A stretch of 5,247 nucleotides of DNA from DASUTW01 sp035513995 (GTDB taxonomy: Bacteria > Actinomycetota > UBA4738 > CALAEC01), in the NCBI GenBank assembly GCA_035513995.1, contig DATKBL010000128.1, forward strand, positions 1 through 5,247, written 5' to 3'. Below, in pieces: positions 1 through 5,247 of the stretch (position 1 is its first letter; each line of letters starts with the position of its first letter). A program made the translations under genes and the position numbers. A model generated the notes under the pieces. It was not told the origin of the DNA and did no database searches. It worked only from the letters and a program-made list of their open reading frames with translations.

Positions 1-140
1 TAGCGGCGGCGGAGCTGCACGTCGATCCCGGCCCAGGCGTTGTCCACGCGGTTCCGGTTGCGCACCAGCCGGTTGAAGACGAGGACGAAGGCCAGGAGGA
101 GGACCCCCACGACGCCGAGCGCGATCCAGAGGGCAAGCAC
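1..140 (-). CDS. lemA: LemA family protein, N-terminal part (runs off the left edge)
   Basis: The first 46 codons are present, plus two bases (TA) of codon 47, which is probably Tyr. A hydrophobic membrane segment covers about residues 3-22. It is followed by the LemA signature: NRLV at 23-26, then RNRVDNAW at 29-36 and IDVQLRRR at 39-46, leading into an expected Tyr. LemA proteins are membrane-anchored helical-bundle proteins of poorly known function. The GTG start at 140-138 is chosen because it places the Asn of the NxLV motif at residue 23, as is usual in the family, and because no ATG, GTG or TTG lies just upstream in frame. No good Shine-Dalgarno sequence is seen (only a weak ACGAG about 2 bases upstream), so translation may be weak or leaderless. 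The gene follows nirK on the same strand; a strong hairpin ends 17 bases before its start codon, leaving little room for a promoter of its own apart from the hairpin. Confidence 0.85.
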   Translation of the reverse strand, partial: MLALWIALGVVGVLLLAFVLVFNRLVRNRNRVDNAWAGIDVQLRRR

Positions 141-157
141 GCTCGTATCGTACCAGC

Positions 158-196
158 GAGCGGGGAGGGTCGGCCTCGGGCCGACCCTCCCCGCTC
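158..196 (-). terminator. Perfect 18-bp hairpin after nirK, likely terminator
   Basis: Positions 158-175 and 179-196 are exact reverse complements, leaving a 3-base loop at 176-178. The stem is almost entirely G-C and starts 3 bases beyond the nirK stop codon (200-202). No T-run follows on the minus strand, which is common for terminators in high-GC actinobacteria. Because lemA begins only 17 bases further on, the hairpin could end nirK transcripts, protect their 3' ends, or limit read-through into lemA. The structure is directly visible; its role is inferred. Confidence 0.75.
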
Positions 197-199
197 CGG

Positions 200-1573
200 T
201 CAGTGAGCTCCGATCATCACGCTGCCCTCCATGCCCGCCTCCCGGTGGCCTGGGATCGAGCAGTAGAAGGTGAAGGTGCCGGAGGCGTCGTCCGTCATCG
301 TGAACTCGACGGTCTCCTGCGGCCCCGCGGTGGCCTGGAGGTCGAGCTCGTCCACCGTGACGTCGTGCACCATCGGGTCGTCGTTCACCAGGGTGATCGT
401 GTCGCCCGGCTGGACCATGAGGCTCGTCTGGTCGTAGGCGAGGTCGGCCATCGTCAGCACGACCCCGTCGCCTCCCCCGCCGCCGTCCGCGGGCTCCTCG
501 TCCTCCTCGGGCTGGGCCGGGGCCTCGCCGTCCACCGTGCCGACCGTTTCCGTGACGCCGCCGTCCCACGGGTTGCCGAACGGCGGGTAGGACTCCGGCG
601 CGGGCGGCGCGTCCTCGCTGATCTCGAGGATGCCGAGCGCCCCGAGCCCCGTGTAGGCGAACGCGTGGTTCACGAACGGGTACTGGCCCTCGTCGGGGAT
701 CCGGAGCTCGAACATGGCGCCGCCGCCCGGAGGGATGCTCCACGTCTGCATGCCGTTGAGCGCGTTCGTGGGGTTGCCGTCCGGGTAGACGTGGTCGATC
801 AGCGCCCCGATCACGTGGAACGCGTTGTCGATCGTGGGCCCGGCGTTCATCACCCAGATCCGGATCAGCTCGTTGGGGCGAGCCACCAGCGGCTCCTCGA
901 GGTACCGGTTCGCCTTGCCGTCGAACACGACGTACTCGGGCTCGGCGGCCTCCATCTTGGCCGGGTCGCCCTCGTACACGCCCTGCACGGGATCGTCGCC
1001 CGGGTAGAACTCGCTCGAGACCAGGACATACTCGCGGGCGGGCTCGAGCTCGGGCAGGGGGTCGGCCGGCTCCACGATGATCGCCCCGTACATGCCGTTG
1101 GCGATGTGGTGCAGCACCGGCGGCACACCGCAGTGGTACATGAACACGCCCGGGAACCTGGCCACCCAGTCGAAGGTGAGGCTGTCCCCCGGCAGGACCG
1201 GTTGGTAGTTGACGCTCCACGGGGTCTGGGCCGCGTGGAAGTCGATCGAGTGCGACAGCTGGAGGTTCGTCTTGTTGTTGAGCGTGAAGCGGATGGTGTC
1301 GCCGATCTTCGCCCTGATCACCGGGCCCGGAGCGGTCCCTCCGAAGGTCCAGGCATGGTAGGTGACCCCGTCGGCGATCTCCTGCTCGACCTCGATCGCG
1401 TCGAGCTCGACCTCGACGATCTCACCGGTCCCCTCCCCCTCGATCCGGAACGCCGCCTCTTGGGCCGCGATGGAGACGCTATCAGGCGGGCCTCCCGCGC
1501 CGGTCAGCACGACGCCGACGACGAGGAGCCACACGCTCACCGTGGCCGCTACCCACATCTTCAGGAACCGCAT
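200..1573 (-). CDS. nirK: Copper-containing nitrite reductase NirK with extra C-terminal cupredoxin domain
   Basis: This secreted enzyme is expected to reduce nitrite to nitric oxide on the outer face of the membrane. Residues 1-28 look like a Sec signal or membrane anchor (R2, K5, then a hydrophobic stretch at about 7-24). Cupredoxin domain 1 (about 50-170) carries the type 1 copper ligands H108, C148, H156 and M161 and the type 2 ligands H113 and H147. Domain 2 (about 178-320) supplies the third type 2 ligand, H303. The catalytic pair appears to be D111 and H253, with spacing like that of Alcaligenes NirK. No HCH motif of laccase trinuclear sites is present, which argues against a two-domain laccase. 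A Pro/Asp/Glu/Gly-rich linker (about 320-370, with GGGGG at 364-368) leads to a third cupredoxin (371-455) with H403, C438, H443 and M448. At 457 residues it is clearly longer than a plain NirK of roughly 340-380. The ATG at 1573 is preceded 7 bases upstream by GGGAGGG, and GGAG also abuts the ATG. The divergent Rrf2 gene suggests control by nitrogen oxides. Confidence 0.88.
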   Translation of the reverse strand: MRFLKMWVAATVSVWLLVVGVVLTGAGGPPDSVSIAAQEAAFRIEGEGTGEIVEVELDAIEVEQEIADGVTYHAWTFGGTAPGPVIRAKIGDTIRFTLNNKTNLQLSHSIDFHAAQTPWSVNYQPVLPGDSLTFDWVARFPGVFMYHCGVPPVLHHIANGMYGAIIVEPADPLPELEPAREYVLVSSEFYPGDDPVQGVYEGDPAKMEAAEPEYVVFDGKANRYLEEPLVARPNELIRIWVMNAGPTIDNAFHVIGALIDHVYPDGNPTNALNGMQTWSIPPGGGAMFELRIPDEGQYPFVNHAFAYTGLGALGILEISEDAPPAPESYPPFGNPWDGGVTETVGTVDGEAPAQPEEDEEPADGGGGGDGVVLTMADLAYDQTSLMVQPGDTITLVNDDPMVHDVTVDELDLQATAGPQETVEFTMTDDASGTFTFYCSIPGHREAGMEGSVMIGAH

Positions 1574-1579
1574 CTCCTA

Positions 1580-1605
1580 TCCCTCCCTCGACTCCCTCCC
1601 TCGAC
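1580..1605 (-). repeat. 13-bp tandem repeat in nirK leader, G-quadruplex-type motif over the RBS
   Basis: TCCCTCCCTCGAC occurs twice back to back on the plus strand (1580-1592 and 1593-1605). Read as nirK mRNA, positions 1600-1581 give four G3 tracts in the pattern G3-N1-G3-N6-G3-N1-G3, a canonical G-quadruplex motif. The tract nearest the gene ends 8 bases before the ATG and is the best Shine-Dalgarno candidate, so folding could hide the ribosome binding site. The repeat and the pattern are seen in the sequence; folding and regulation are inferred. A chance result of purine-rich SD duplication is possible. Confidence 0.7.
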
Positions 1606-1606
1606 A

Positions 1607-1629
1607 ACCTTTACTCTCTTTGTAAACGT
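1607..1629. promoter_or_regulatory. Imperfect 23-bp palindrome, candidate Rrf2 operator
   Basis: The core TTTAC (1610-1614) and GTAAA (1622-1626) form an exact inverted repeat with a 7-base spacer. After one mismatch (1609/1627), the pairs 1608/1628 and 1607/1629 extend it to 23 bp. NsrR-type Rrf2 proteins bind inverted repeats of about this length (two 11-bp halves around one base), although this sequence does not match the E. coli NsrR consensus. It overlaps the predicted nirK transcription start and lies across the -35/spacer region of the predicted Rrf2 promoter, so one bound dimer could affect both genes. The palindrome is visible; the protein that binds it is inferred. Confidence 0.4.
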
Positions 1630-1639
1630 AGGGTACTCT
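1610..1639 (+). promoter_or_regulatory. Candidate sigma-70-type promoter for the Rrf2 gene
   Basis: A -35-like TTTACT (1610-1615) and a -10-like TACTCT (1634-1639, fits TANNNT) are separated by 18 bp. Transcription would begin near 1646, giving a leader of about 27 bases that contains the Rrf2 SD sequence AAGG (1662-1665). The match to consensus is partial, so this is a tentative placement. Confidence 0.3.
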
Positions 1640-1653
1640 TATCAACGTGTACT
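1625..1653. repeat. Direct repeat AACGT/GTACT with 3-bp insertion
   Basis: AACGT-AGG-GTACT (1625-1637) is followed by AACGT-GTACT (1644-1653), the same two pentamers with and without a 3-base insert. It lies inside the divergent promoter region and overlaps the edge of the palindrome. It may be a secondary protein-binding element or chance; the short length gives it little weight. Confidence 0.3.
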
Positions 1654-1658
1654 GGCAA
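1630..1658 (-). promoter_or_regulatory. Candidate sigma-70-type promoter for nirK
   Basis: On the minus strand TTGCCA (1658-1653; five of six bases of TTGACA) and TACCCT (1635-1630; fits TANNNT) are separated by exactly 17 bp. Transcription would begin near 1623, inside the 23-bp palindrome, giving a leader of about 50 bases that contains the tandem G-rich repeat and the SD sequence. This arrangement suits repression by a factor bound at the palindrome. It is predicted from pattern and spacing only. Confidence 0.4.
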
Positions 1659-1672
1659 GGTAAGGTTGCTCG

Positions 1673-2107
1673 ATGAACCTGACCCTGACGAAACGAGGCG
1701 ACTACGCGGTCCGGGCGGCGATCCATCTGGCGCGCCGCTGGGGCGGCGGCCTGGCCAAGCTCCGGGAGATCTCCTCCGACATGGACCTCCCCCGCAGCTA
1801 CACACCCCAGGTCCTGGGCCTGCTCGCTCGGGCCGGGCTGGCCGAGGCCAGAGCGGGCCGTGAGGGCGGGTATCGTCTCCTCCGCGACCCCCGATCCATC
1901 ACGCTCCTCGAGGTGGTCGAGGCCGCCGACGGACCGCTGAGGACCGCCGAGTGCACCCTCCGGGGGGGCTCGTGCCGCTGGGAGGACACGTGCGCGGTCC
2001 ATCCCTCGTGGGCGGGCGCCGCAGAGGCCTTCCGAGCCTCGCTGGCCAGGGCCAGCCTGGCCAACGTGGCCGGCTTGGAGCGACCTGCCACCTCCCCCCC
2101 GCGCTAG
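1673..2107 (+). CDS. Rrf2 family transcriptional regulator with Fe-S cluster motif (NsrR/IscR-like)
   Basis: This 144-residue protein has the length and layout of Rrf2 regulators. The N-terminal winged helix-turn-helix opens with LTKRGDYAVRA (4-14), has a helix-turn-helix at about 28-56, and a wing with GREGGYRL (62-69). Cysteines C94, C101 and C107 followed by H110 form C-X6-C-X5-C-X2-H, close to the cluster-binding motif of IscR and NsrR, so it probably binds an Fe-S cluster and responds to NO, redox state or iron. D10 lines up with the Asp that serves as fourth ligand in Streptomyces NsrR, but an Asp here is also common in other Rrf2 proteins. The C-terminal tail (about 130-144) is Ala/Pro-rich and unremarkable. 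The ATG at 1673 is preceded by AAGG (1662-1665) at 7 bases and gives a full N-terminus. The gene is divergent from nirK across 99 bp. NsrR is known to control nirK/aniA genes in Nitrosomonas and Neisseria, which makes nirK the likely target. The family is confident; the signal is inferred and no symbol is assigned. Confidence 0.88.
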   Translation: MNLTLTKRGDYAVRAAIHLARRWGGGLAKLREISSDMDLPRSYTPQVLGLLARAGLAEARAGREGGYRLLRDPRSITLLEVVEAADGPLRTAECTLRGGSCRWEDTCAVHPSWAGAAEAFRASLARASLANVAGLERPATSPPR

Positions 2108-2125
2108 ACTCCGCTGGGGGGAGCG

Positions 2126-5100
2126 ATGGATCCACGCGGCTCCTTCGTGGGCCGACGCCGCGAGCTGGACGCCCTGCTCTCGGGCCTCGCCGACGCGCTT
2201 GAGGGTCGGGGGGGCCTCTTCCTCCTCGCCGGGGAGCCGGGCATCGGGAAGAGCCGTCTGGCGGATGAGCTCTCCGAGCTGGCCCGGGAGAGGGGCGCGA
2301 CCGTCCTCTGGGGGAGGTGCTGGGAGGCGGGGGGCGCCCCCGCCTACTGGCCGTGGGTCCAGTCCCTTCGCTCCCTGATCCGGGTTGTCGAGCCCTCGGA
2401 TCTGCGATCGCTGGTCTCGACCGGGGGCGCGGACCTGGCCCAGATGCTGCCCGAGGTGCGAGAGACCCTTCCCGACCTCCCCGAGGTGCCTCCCTCGCTC
2501 GACCCGCGCTCGGCGCGGTTCCGTCTCTTCGACGCCACCGCCTCCTTCCTACGGGCCGCCGCGGAGCGCCGCCCCATCGTCCTCGTCCTCGACGACCTCC
2601 ACGCCGCGGACGAGTCGTCGCTTCTCCTGCTCGAGTTCCTGGCGGCTCAGGTGGACGAGATGCCGGTGCTGGTGATGGGCACGTACCGGGACGTGGACCC
2701 CACGATCGCGGAGCCCCTCGCCTCCACCCTCACGCAGATCGCCCGCGGCGCCAAGACTCGCGGGCTCCACCTCTCGGGTCTGGCCCCGGGCGAGGTGGCC
2801 GCGCTCATCGAGGCCGTCACCGGATCCGAGCCCTCGGACGACTTCGTCGCCGCGATCGTCGACGAGACGGAGGGGAACCCGCTCTTCATCGGCGAGATGG
2901 TCCGCCTGCTCGCTGCCGAGGACCTGCTCGACGGGGCCGGCGGCGGCGCAGGGCGGCCCCTCGGCGTGCCGGTGGGGATCCGTGAGGTGATCGGGCGGCG
3001 TCTGGCCCGGCTCTCCGACGAGTGCCGCCGCGTGCTCAGCGTGGCCTCGGTGATCGGCAGGGAGTTCGAGCCGGACGTGCTCGCCCAGGCCGTCGGTCGG
3101 GACGCGGGTGACCTGGCCTCGCTCCTCGACGAGGCGTCGGCGGTGAGGGCGATCGGCCGGGTCCCCGGGGCTCAGGAGAGGCTGCGGTTCGACCACGCGC
3201 TGATCCGGGAGGCCTTGTACGGAGAGCTCGATCCGCCCCAGCGAGCCGACCTGCACCACGAGATCGCCGGGCTCCTCGAGGAGGCGGAGGGCGAGGATCC
3301 CGGGCCCCGCCTGGCCGAGATCGCCCACCACTACGCGCTCTCGGGGAGGGATGCGGGGAAGGCCGTCGAGTACGGATGGCTCGCGGGGGACCGGGCCAGT
3401 CGACTGCTGGCCTTCGAGGAGGCGGTCCGCAGGTACCGCGTCGCACTGAACGCCCTCGACACGGACCTCACGGCGGACCTCAGGACCCGCTGCGAGCTGC
3501 TCCTCCGGATGGGCGACGCGCAGATGAAGGCGGGGGACGGTCCGGGGTCGAAGGCAACGTTCCTCACCGCGGCCGCGATCGCCCGCGGGACGTGGCCCGA
3601 GGGGCTGGCCCGGGCCGCGCTGGGGTACGGAGGACGGTTCGTGTGGCTGCGAGCGGGCCCCGACCACAGGCTCGTCCCGCTCCTCGAGGAGGCGGTGGAG
3701 GCGATCGGCGAGGAGCCCTCCCCCACCAGGGTGCGGCTGCTGGCCCGACTGGCCTGCGCCCTCCGCGACGAGCCCGACGTCCGGCGGCGGGACGAGCTCA
3801 GCGCGAACGCGGTGGCGATGGCCCGGGGCCTGCACCATCCCCCGACGCTCGCCTACGCCCTCGCCGGGCGCTACGCCGCGGTCTGGGGCCCCGACAACAC
3901 GCGGGAGCTGCTCGAGATCGCCGACGAGGCGGTTCGGCTCGGGAAGATCGCACGCGACCCCGAGCGCGAGATCGAGGGCCACCTCGTCCGTCACACCGCG
4001 CTCACGATCCTTGGCGACATGCAGGCGGCGAAGGCGGCGCTGGACGACGCGGAGCGGCTGGCGACGGATCTCAAGCAGGTGATGCAGCGCTGGTACGTCT
4101 CCTCGTACCGAGCCGTCCTCGCCCTCTTCGAGGGCCGGTTCGACGCGGCGGAGGTGCTCGTGGCCGAGACCCTCGACATCGGCCGGAGAGCGGACGAGCT
4201 CGACCCCCAGGTCGCCTTCCACCTGCAGACCTTCGCGCTACGTAGGACCCGGGGGCAGCTCGAGGAGACGCTCGGCGTGCTGCGCCGCTCGGTGGACGAC
4301 TACCCGTGGTACCCACTCTTCCGCTGCGTACTGGCGCTCGCCCAGGTCGAGCTCGGCCGCAAGGGCGAGGCCCGGCACGCGCTGGAGGATCTCGCCGCGG
4401 ACGGCTTCGCCTCCATCCCTCGCGACAACCAGTGGCTCATGGCGATGAGCGTCCTGGCCGAGGTCGCGGGCGCGCTTGAGGACCGAGAGCAGAGCGAGAC
4501 CCTGTTCACGCTGCTGGAGCCCTACGCCGGCTTGAACGCGCTCTTCGCGCCGGAGATCTCCGCGGGGTCGCTGGCCCGGGCGGTCGCGATCGCCGCGGCG
4601 GTCGCCGGCCGCTGGGAGGACGCGGTCCGCCACGGCTCCGCTGCGATCGCCGCGAACGATCGCATGGGGGCGCGCCCCTGGGCGGCCAGGGCCCGCCTCG
4701 AGACCGCCCGCGCGCTGACCGCCCGAGGTCTCCCCGGCGATCGGGACCGGGCCCGGGAGCTGGCCGCCGAGGCCCGCGAGGCCGCCGACGAACTGGGGAT
4801 GCCCCCGCTCGCGAGCGCGGCCGACGTGTTCCTCGAGGTGGACGGGGCCCCGCGCCCGGTCGCCGCCTCCGTCTTCCGCAAGGAGGGTGACGACTGGGCC
4901 ATCGCCTTCGATGGGGATGCGTTCCGACTGAAGGACACGAAGGGCCTCCGCTACCTCGCCTACCTCCTGGGACGGCCGGGGGCGGAGGTGCACGTGCTCG
5001 ACCTCGTGGCGGCGGAGGGTGGGGCGGCGGCCCGCGGCGCGTCGCGGGCCGCCGCCCAGGAGGGGCTCGAGGTGGCCTCCGACGACGCCGGCGAGGTCCT

Positions 5101-5247
5101 CGATCTCCGGGCCCGCAGGGCCTACCGCGAGCGCGTGGAGGAGCTTCGCCAGGAGATCGAGGAGGCCGACGCCTACCACGACCTCGAGCGCGCTGCCAGG
5201 GCCCGAGAGGAGATGGAGTACGTCGCCGCCGAGCTGGGACGGGCGAT
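2126..5247 (+). CDS. Large STAND-type AAA ATPase with TPR-like region and possible C-terminal DNA-binding segment (runs off the right edge)
   Basis: The reading frame stays open for 1040 codons to the window end. The start FVGRRREL (7-14) is typical of signalling ATPases of the MalT/predicted-ATPase type. Walker A is GEPGIGKS (36-43), Walker B is IVLVLDD (151-157), GTYRD at 185-189 resembles sensor 1, and GNPLF at 250-254 carries the GxP motif of STAND proteins. A lid or winged-helix region (about 280-365) contains RFDHALIREALY (354-365). Residues of about 390-905 are Ala/Leu/Arg-rich helical repeats, TPR-like, probably for ligand or partner binding. At about 916-960 is a compact segment with W924 and LKDTKGLRYLAYLL (935-948), which I recall near the C-terminus of large actinobacterial ATPase regulators and which may be a winged helix. 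A Gly/Ala/acidic linker leads to a charged coiled coil (about 996-1038). The ATG at 2126 follows GGGGGAG (2116-2122), and FVGR then falls where expected. It starts 18 bp after the Rrf2 stop codon, so co-transcription is likely. No signal peptide is seen, so it should be cytoplasmic. The target is unknown. Confidence 0.85.
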   Translation, partial: MDPRGSFVGRRRELDALLSGLADALEGRGGLFLLAGEPGIGKSRLADELSELARERGATVLWGRCWEAGGAPAYWPWVQSLRSLIRVVEPSDLRSLVSTGGADLAQMLPEVRETLPDLPEVPPSLDPRSARFRLFDATASFLRAAAERRPIVLVLDDLHAADESSLLLLEFLAAQVDEMPVLVMGTYRDVDPTIAEPLASTLTQIARGAKTRGLHLSGLAPGEVAALIEAVTGSEPSDDFVAAIVDETEGNPLFIGEMVRLLAAEDLLDGAGGGAGRPLGVPVGIREVIGRRLARLSDECRRVLSVASVIGREFEPDVLAQAVGRDAGDLASLLDEASAVRAIGRVPGAQERLRFDHALIREALYGELDPPQRADLHHEIAGLLEEAEGEDPGPRLAEIAHHYALSGRDAGKAVEYGWLAGDRASRLLAFEEAVRRYRVALNALDTDLTADLRTRCELLLRMGDAQMKAGDGPGSKATFLTAAAIARGTWPEGLARAALGYGGRFVWLRAGPDHRLVPLLEEAVEAIGEEPSPTRVRLLARLACALRDEPDVRRRDELSANAVAMARGLHHPPTLAYALAGRYAAVWGPDNTRELLEIADEAVRLGKIARDPEREIEGHLVRHTALTILGDMQAAKAALDDAERLATDLKQVMQRWYVSSYRAVLALFEGRFDAAEVLVAETLDIGRRADELDPQVAFHLQTFALRRTRGQLEETLGVLRRSVDDYPWYPLFRCVLALAQVELGRKGEARHALEDLAADGFASIPRDNQWLMAMSVLAEVAGALEDREQSETLFTLLEPYAGLNALFAPEISAGSLARAVAIAAAVAGRWEDAVRHGSAAIAANDRMGARPWAARARLETARALTARGLPGDRDRARELAAEAREAADELGMPPLASAADVFLEVDGAPRPVAASVFRKEGDDWAIAFDGDAFRLKDTKGLRYLAYLLGRPGAEVHVLDLVAAEGGAAARGASRAAAQEGLEVASDDAGEVLDLRARRAYRERVEELRQEIEEADAYHDLERAARAREEMEYVAAELGRA

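Noticed and set aside
200..1573. Two-domain laccase or other multicopper oxidase instead of NirK
   Set aside because: The HCH and paired HxH motifs needed for a trinuclear copper site are absent, while the mononuclear type 2 ligands and the D111/H253 pair of nitrite reductases are present.
203..1663. 486-codon open frame on the plus strand opposite nirK
   Set aside because: Its translation is rich in Arg, Val, His and Gly with no recognisable domain, and it lies wholly opposite a gene with a full set of NirK residues; it is a high-GC antisense shadow.
1577..2002. 141-codon minus-strand frame across the intergenic region and Rrf2 gene
   Set aside because: It has no recognisable domain and would overlap the Rrf2 gene and the nirK leader; treated as a shadow.
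2549..4222. 557-codon open frame on the minus strand
   Set aside because: It lies opposite the STAND ATPase, whose Walker motifs and helical repeats are clear; the antisense product is low-complexity and matches no family I know.
3376..4245. 289-codon open frame on the plus strand
   Set aside because: It is in a different frame from the STAND gene within its helical region and its translation is Arg/Gly/Pro-rich, typical of an out-of-frame reading in GC-rich DNA.
4238..5179. 313-codon open frame on the minus strand
   Set aside because: Another antisense shadow of the STAND gene, with Gly/Arg/Glu-rich sequence and no domain.
2126..5247. LuxR-type (LAL) regulator assignment for the large ATPase
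   Set aside because: No LuxR helix-turn-helix is visible up to residue 1040; the protein is incomplete, so the general STAND call is kept.
1..5247. CRISPR array, tRNA or rRNA gene, insertion sequence or attachment site
   Set aside because: No regularly spaced repeats, cloverleaf-like sequence, transposase or terminal inverted repeats were seen on reading both strands.

Overview
The window is a very GC-rich, gene-dense bacterial fragment with GTG/ATG starts, short intergenic gaps, no U-tract at the one terminator-like hairpin and TANNNT-type -10 candidates. Together with the style of the large STAND ATPase, this points to an actinomycete-like bacterium (Actinomycetota, possibly an uncultured lineage). 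That assignment is an inference from composition and protein style; a Chloroflexota-type host is not excluded.

Layout. Left edge, minus strand: the first 46 codons of a LemA-family membrane protein, running off the window. It is separated from the next gene by a perfect 18-bp hairpin with a 3-nt loop (158-196). Positions 200-1573, minus strand: a secreted copper nitrite reductase (NirK) with all type 1, type 2 and catalytic residues visible, plus an extra C-terminal cupredoxin domain with its own His-Cys-His-Met copper site. Positions 1574-1672: a 99-bp divergent control region. It holds candidate face-to-face promoters, an imperfect 23-bp palindrome and, in the nirK leader, a 13-bp tandem repeat that forms a G-quadruplex-type motif on the mRNA strand over the ribosome binding site. 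Positions 1673-2107, plus strand: an Rrf2-family regulator with a three-cysteine Fe-S cluster motif. From 2126 to the right edge, plus strand: an open reading frame of at least 1040 codons encoding a STAND-type ATPase with Walker A/B motifs, a long helical TPR-like region, a possible DNA-binding segment and a coiled coil. It continues past the window.

How it may work together (inference). The Rrf2 protein most resembles NO-sensing or Fe-S-sensing regulators of the NsrR/IscR type and lies divergent to an NO-producing nitrite reductase, an arrangement that suggests local control of nirK and autoregulation through the shared intergenic region. The STAND ATPase begins 18 bp after the Rrf2 stop codon and may be co-transcribed, which would put a large ATP-dependent signalling protein under the same control. 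The fused cupredoxin probably brings electrons to the NirK core. Nothing here is a clear mobile element, CRISPR array, tRNA or rRNA.
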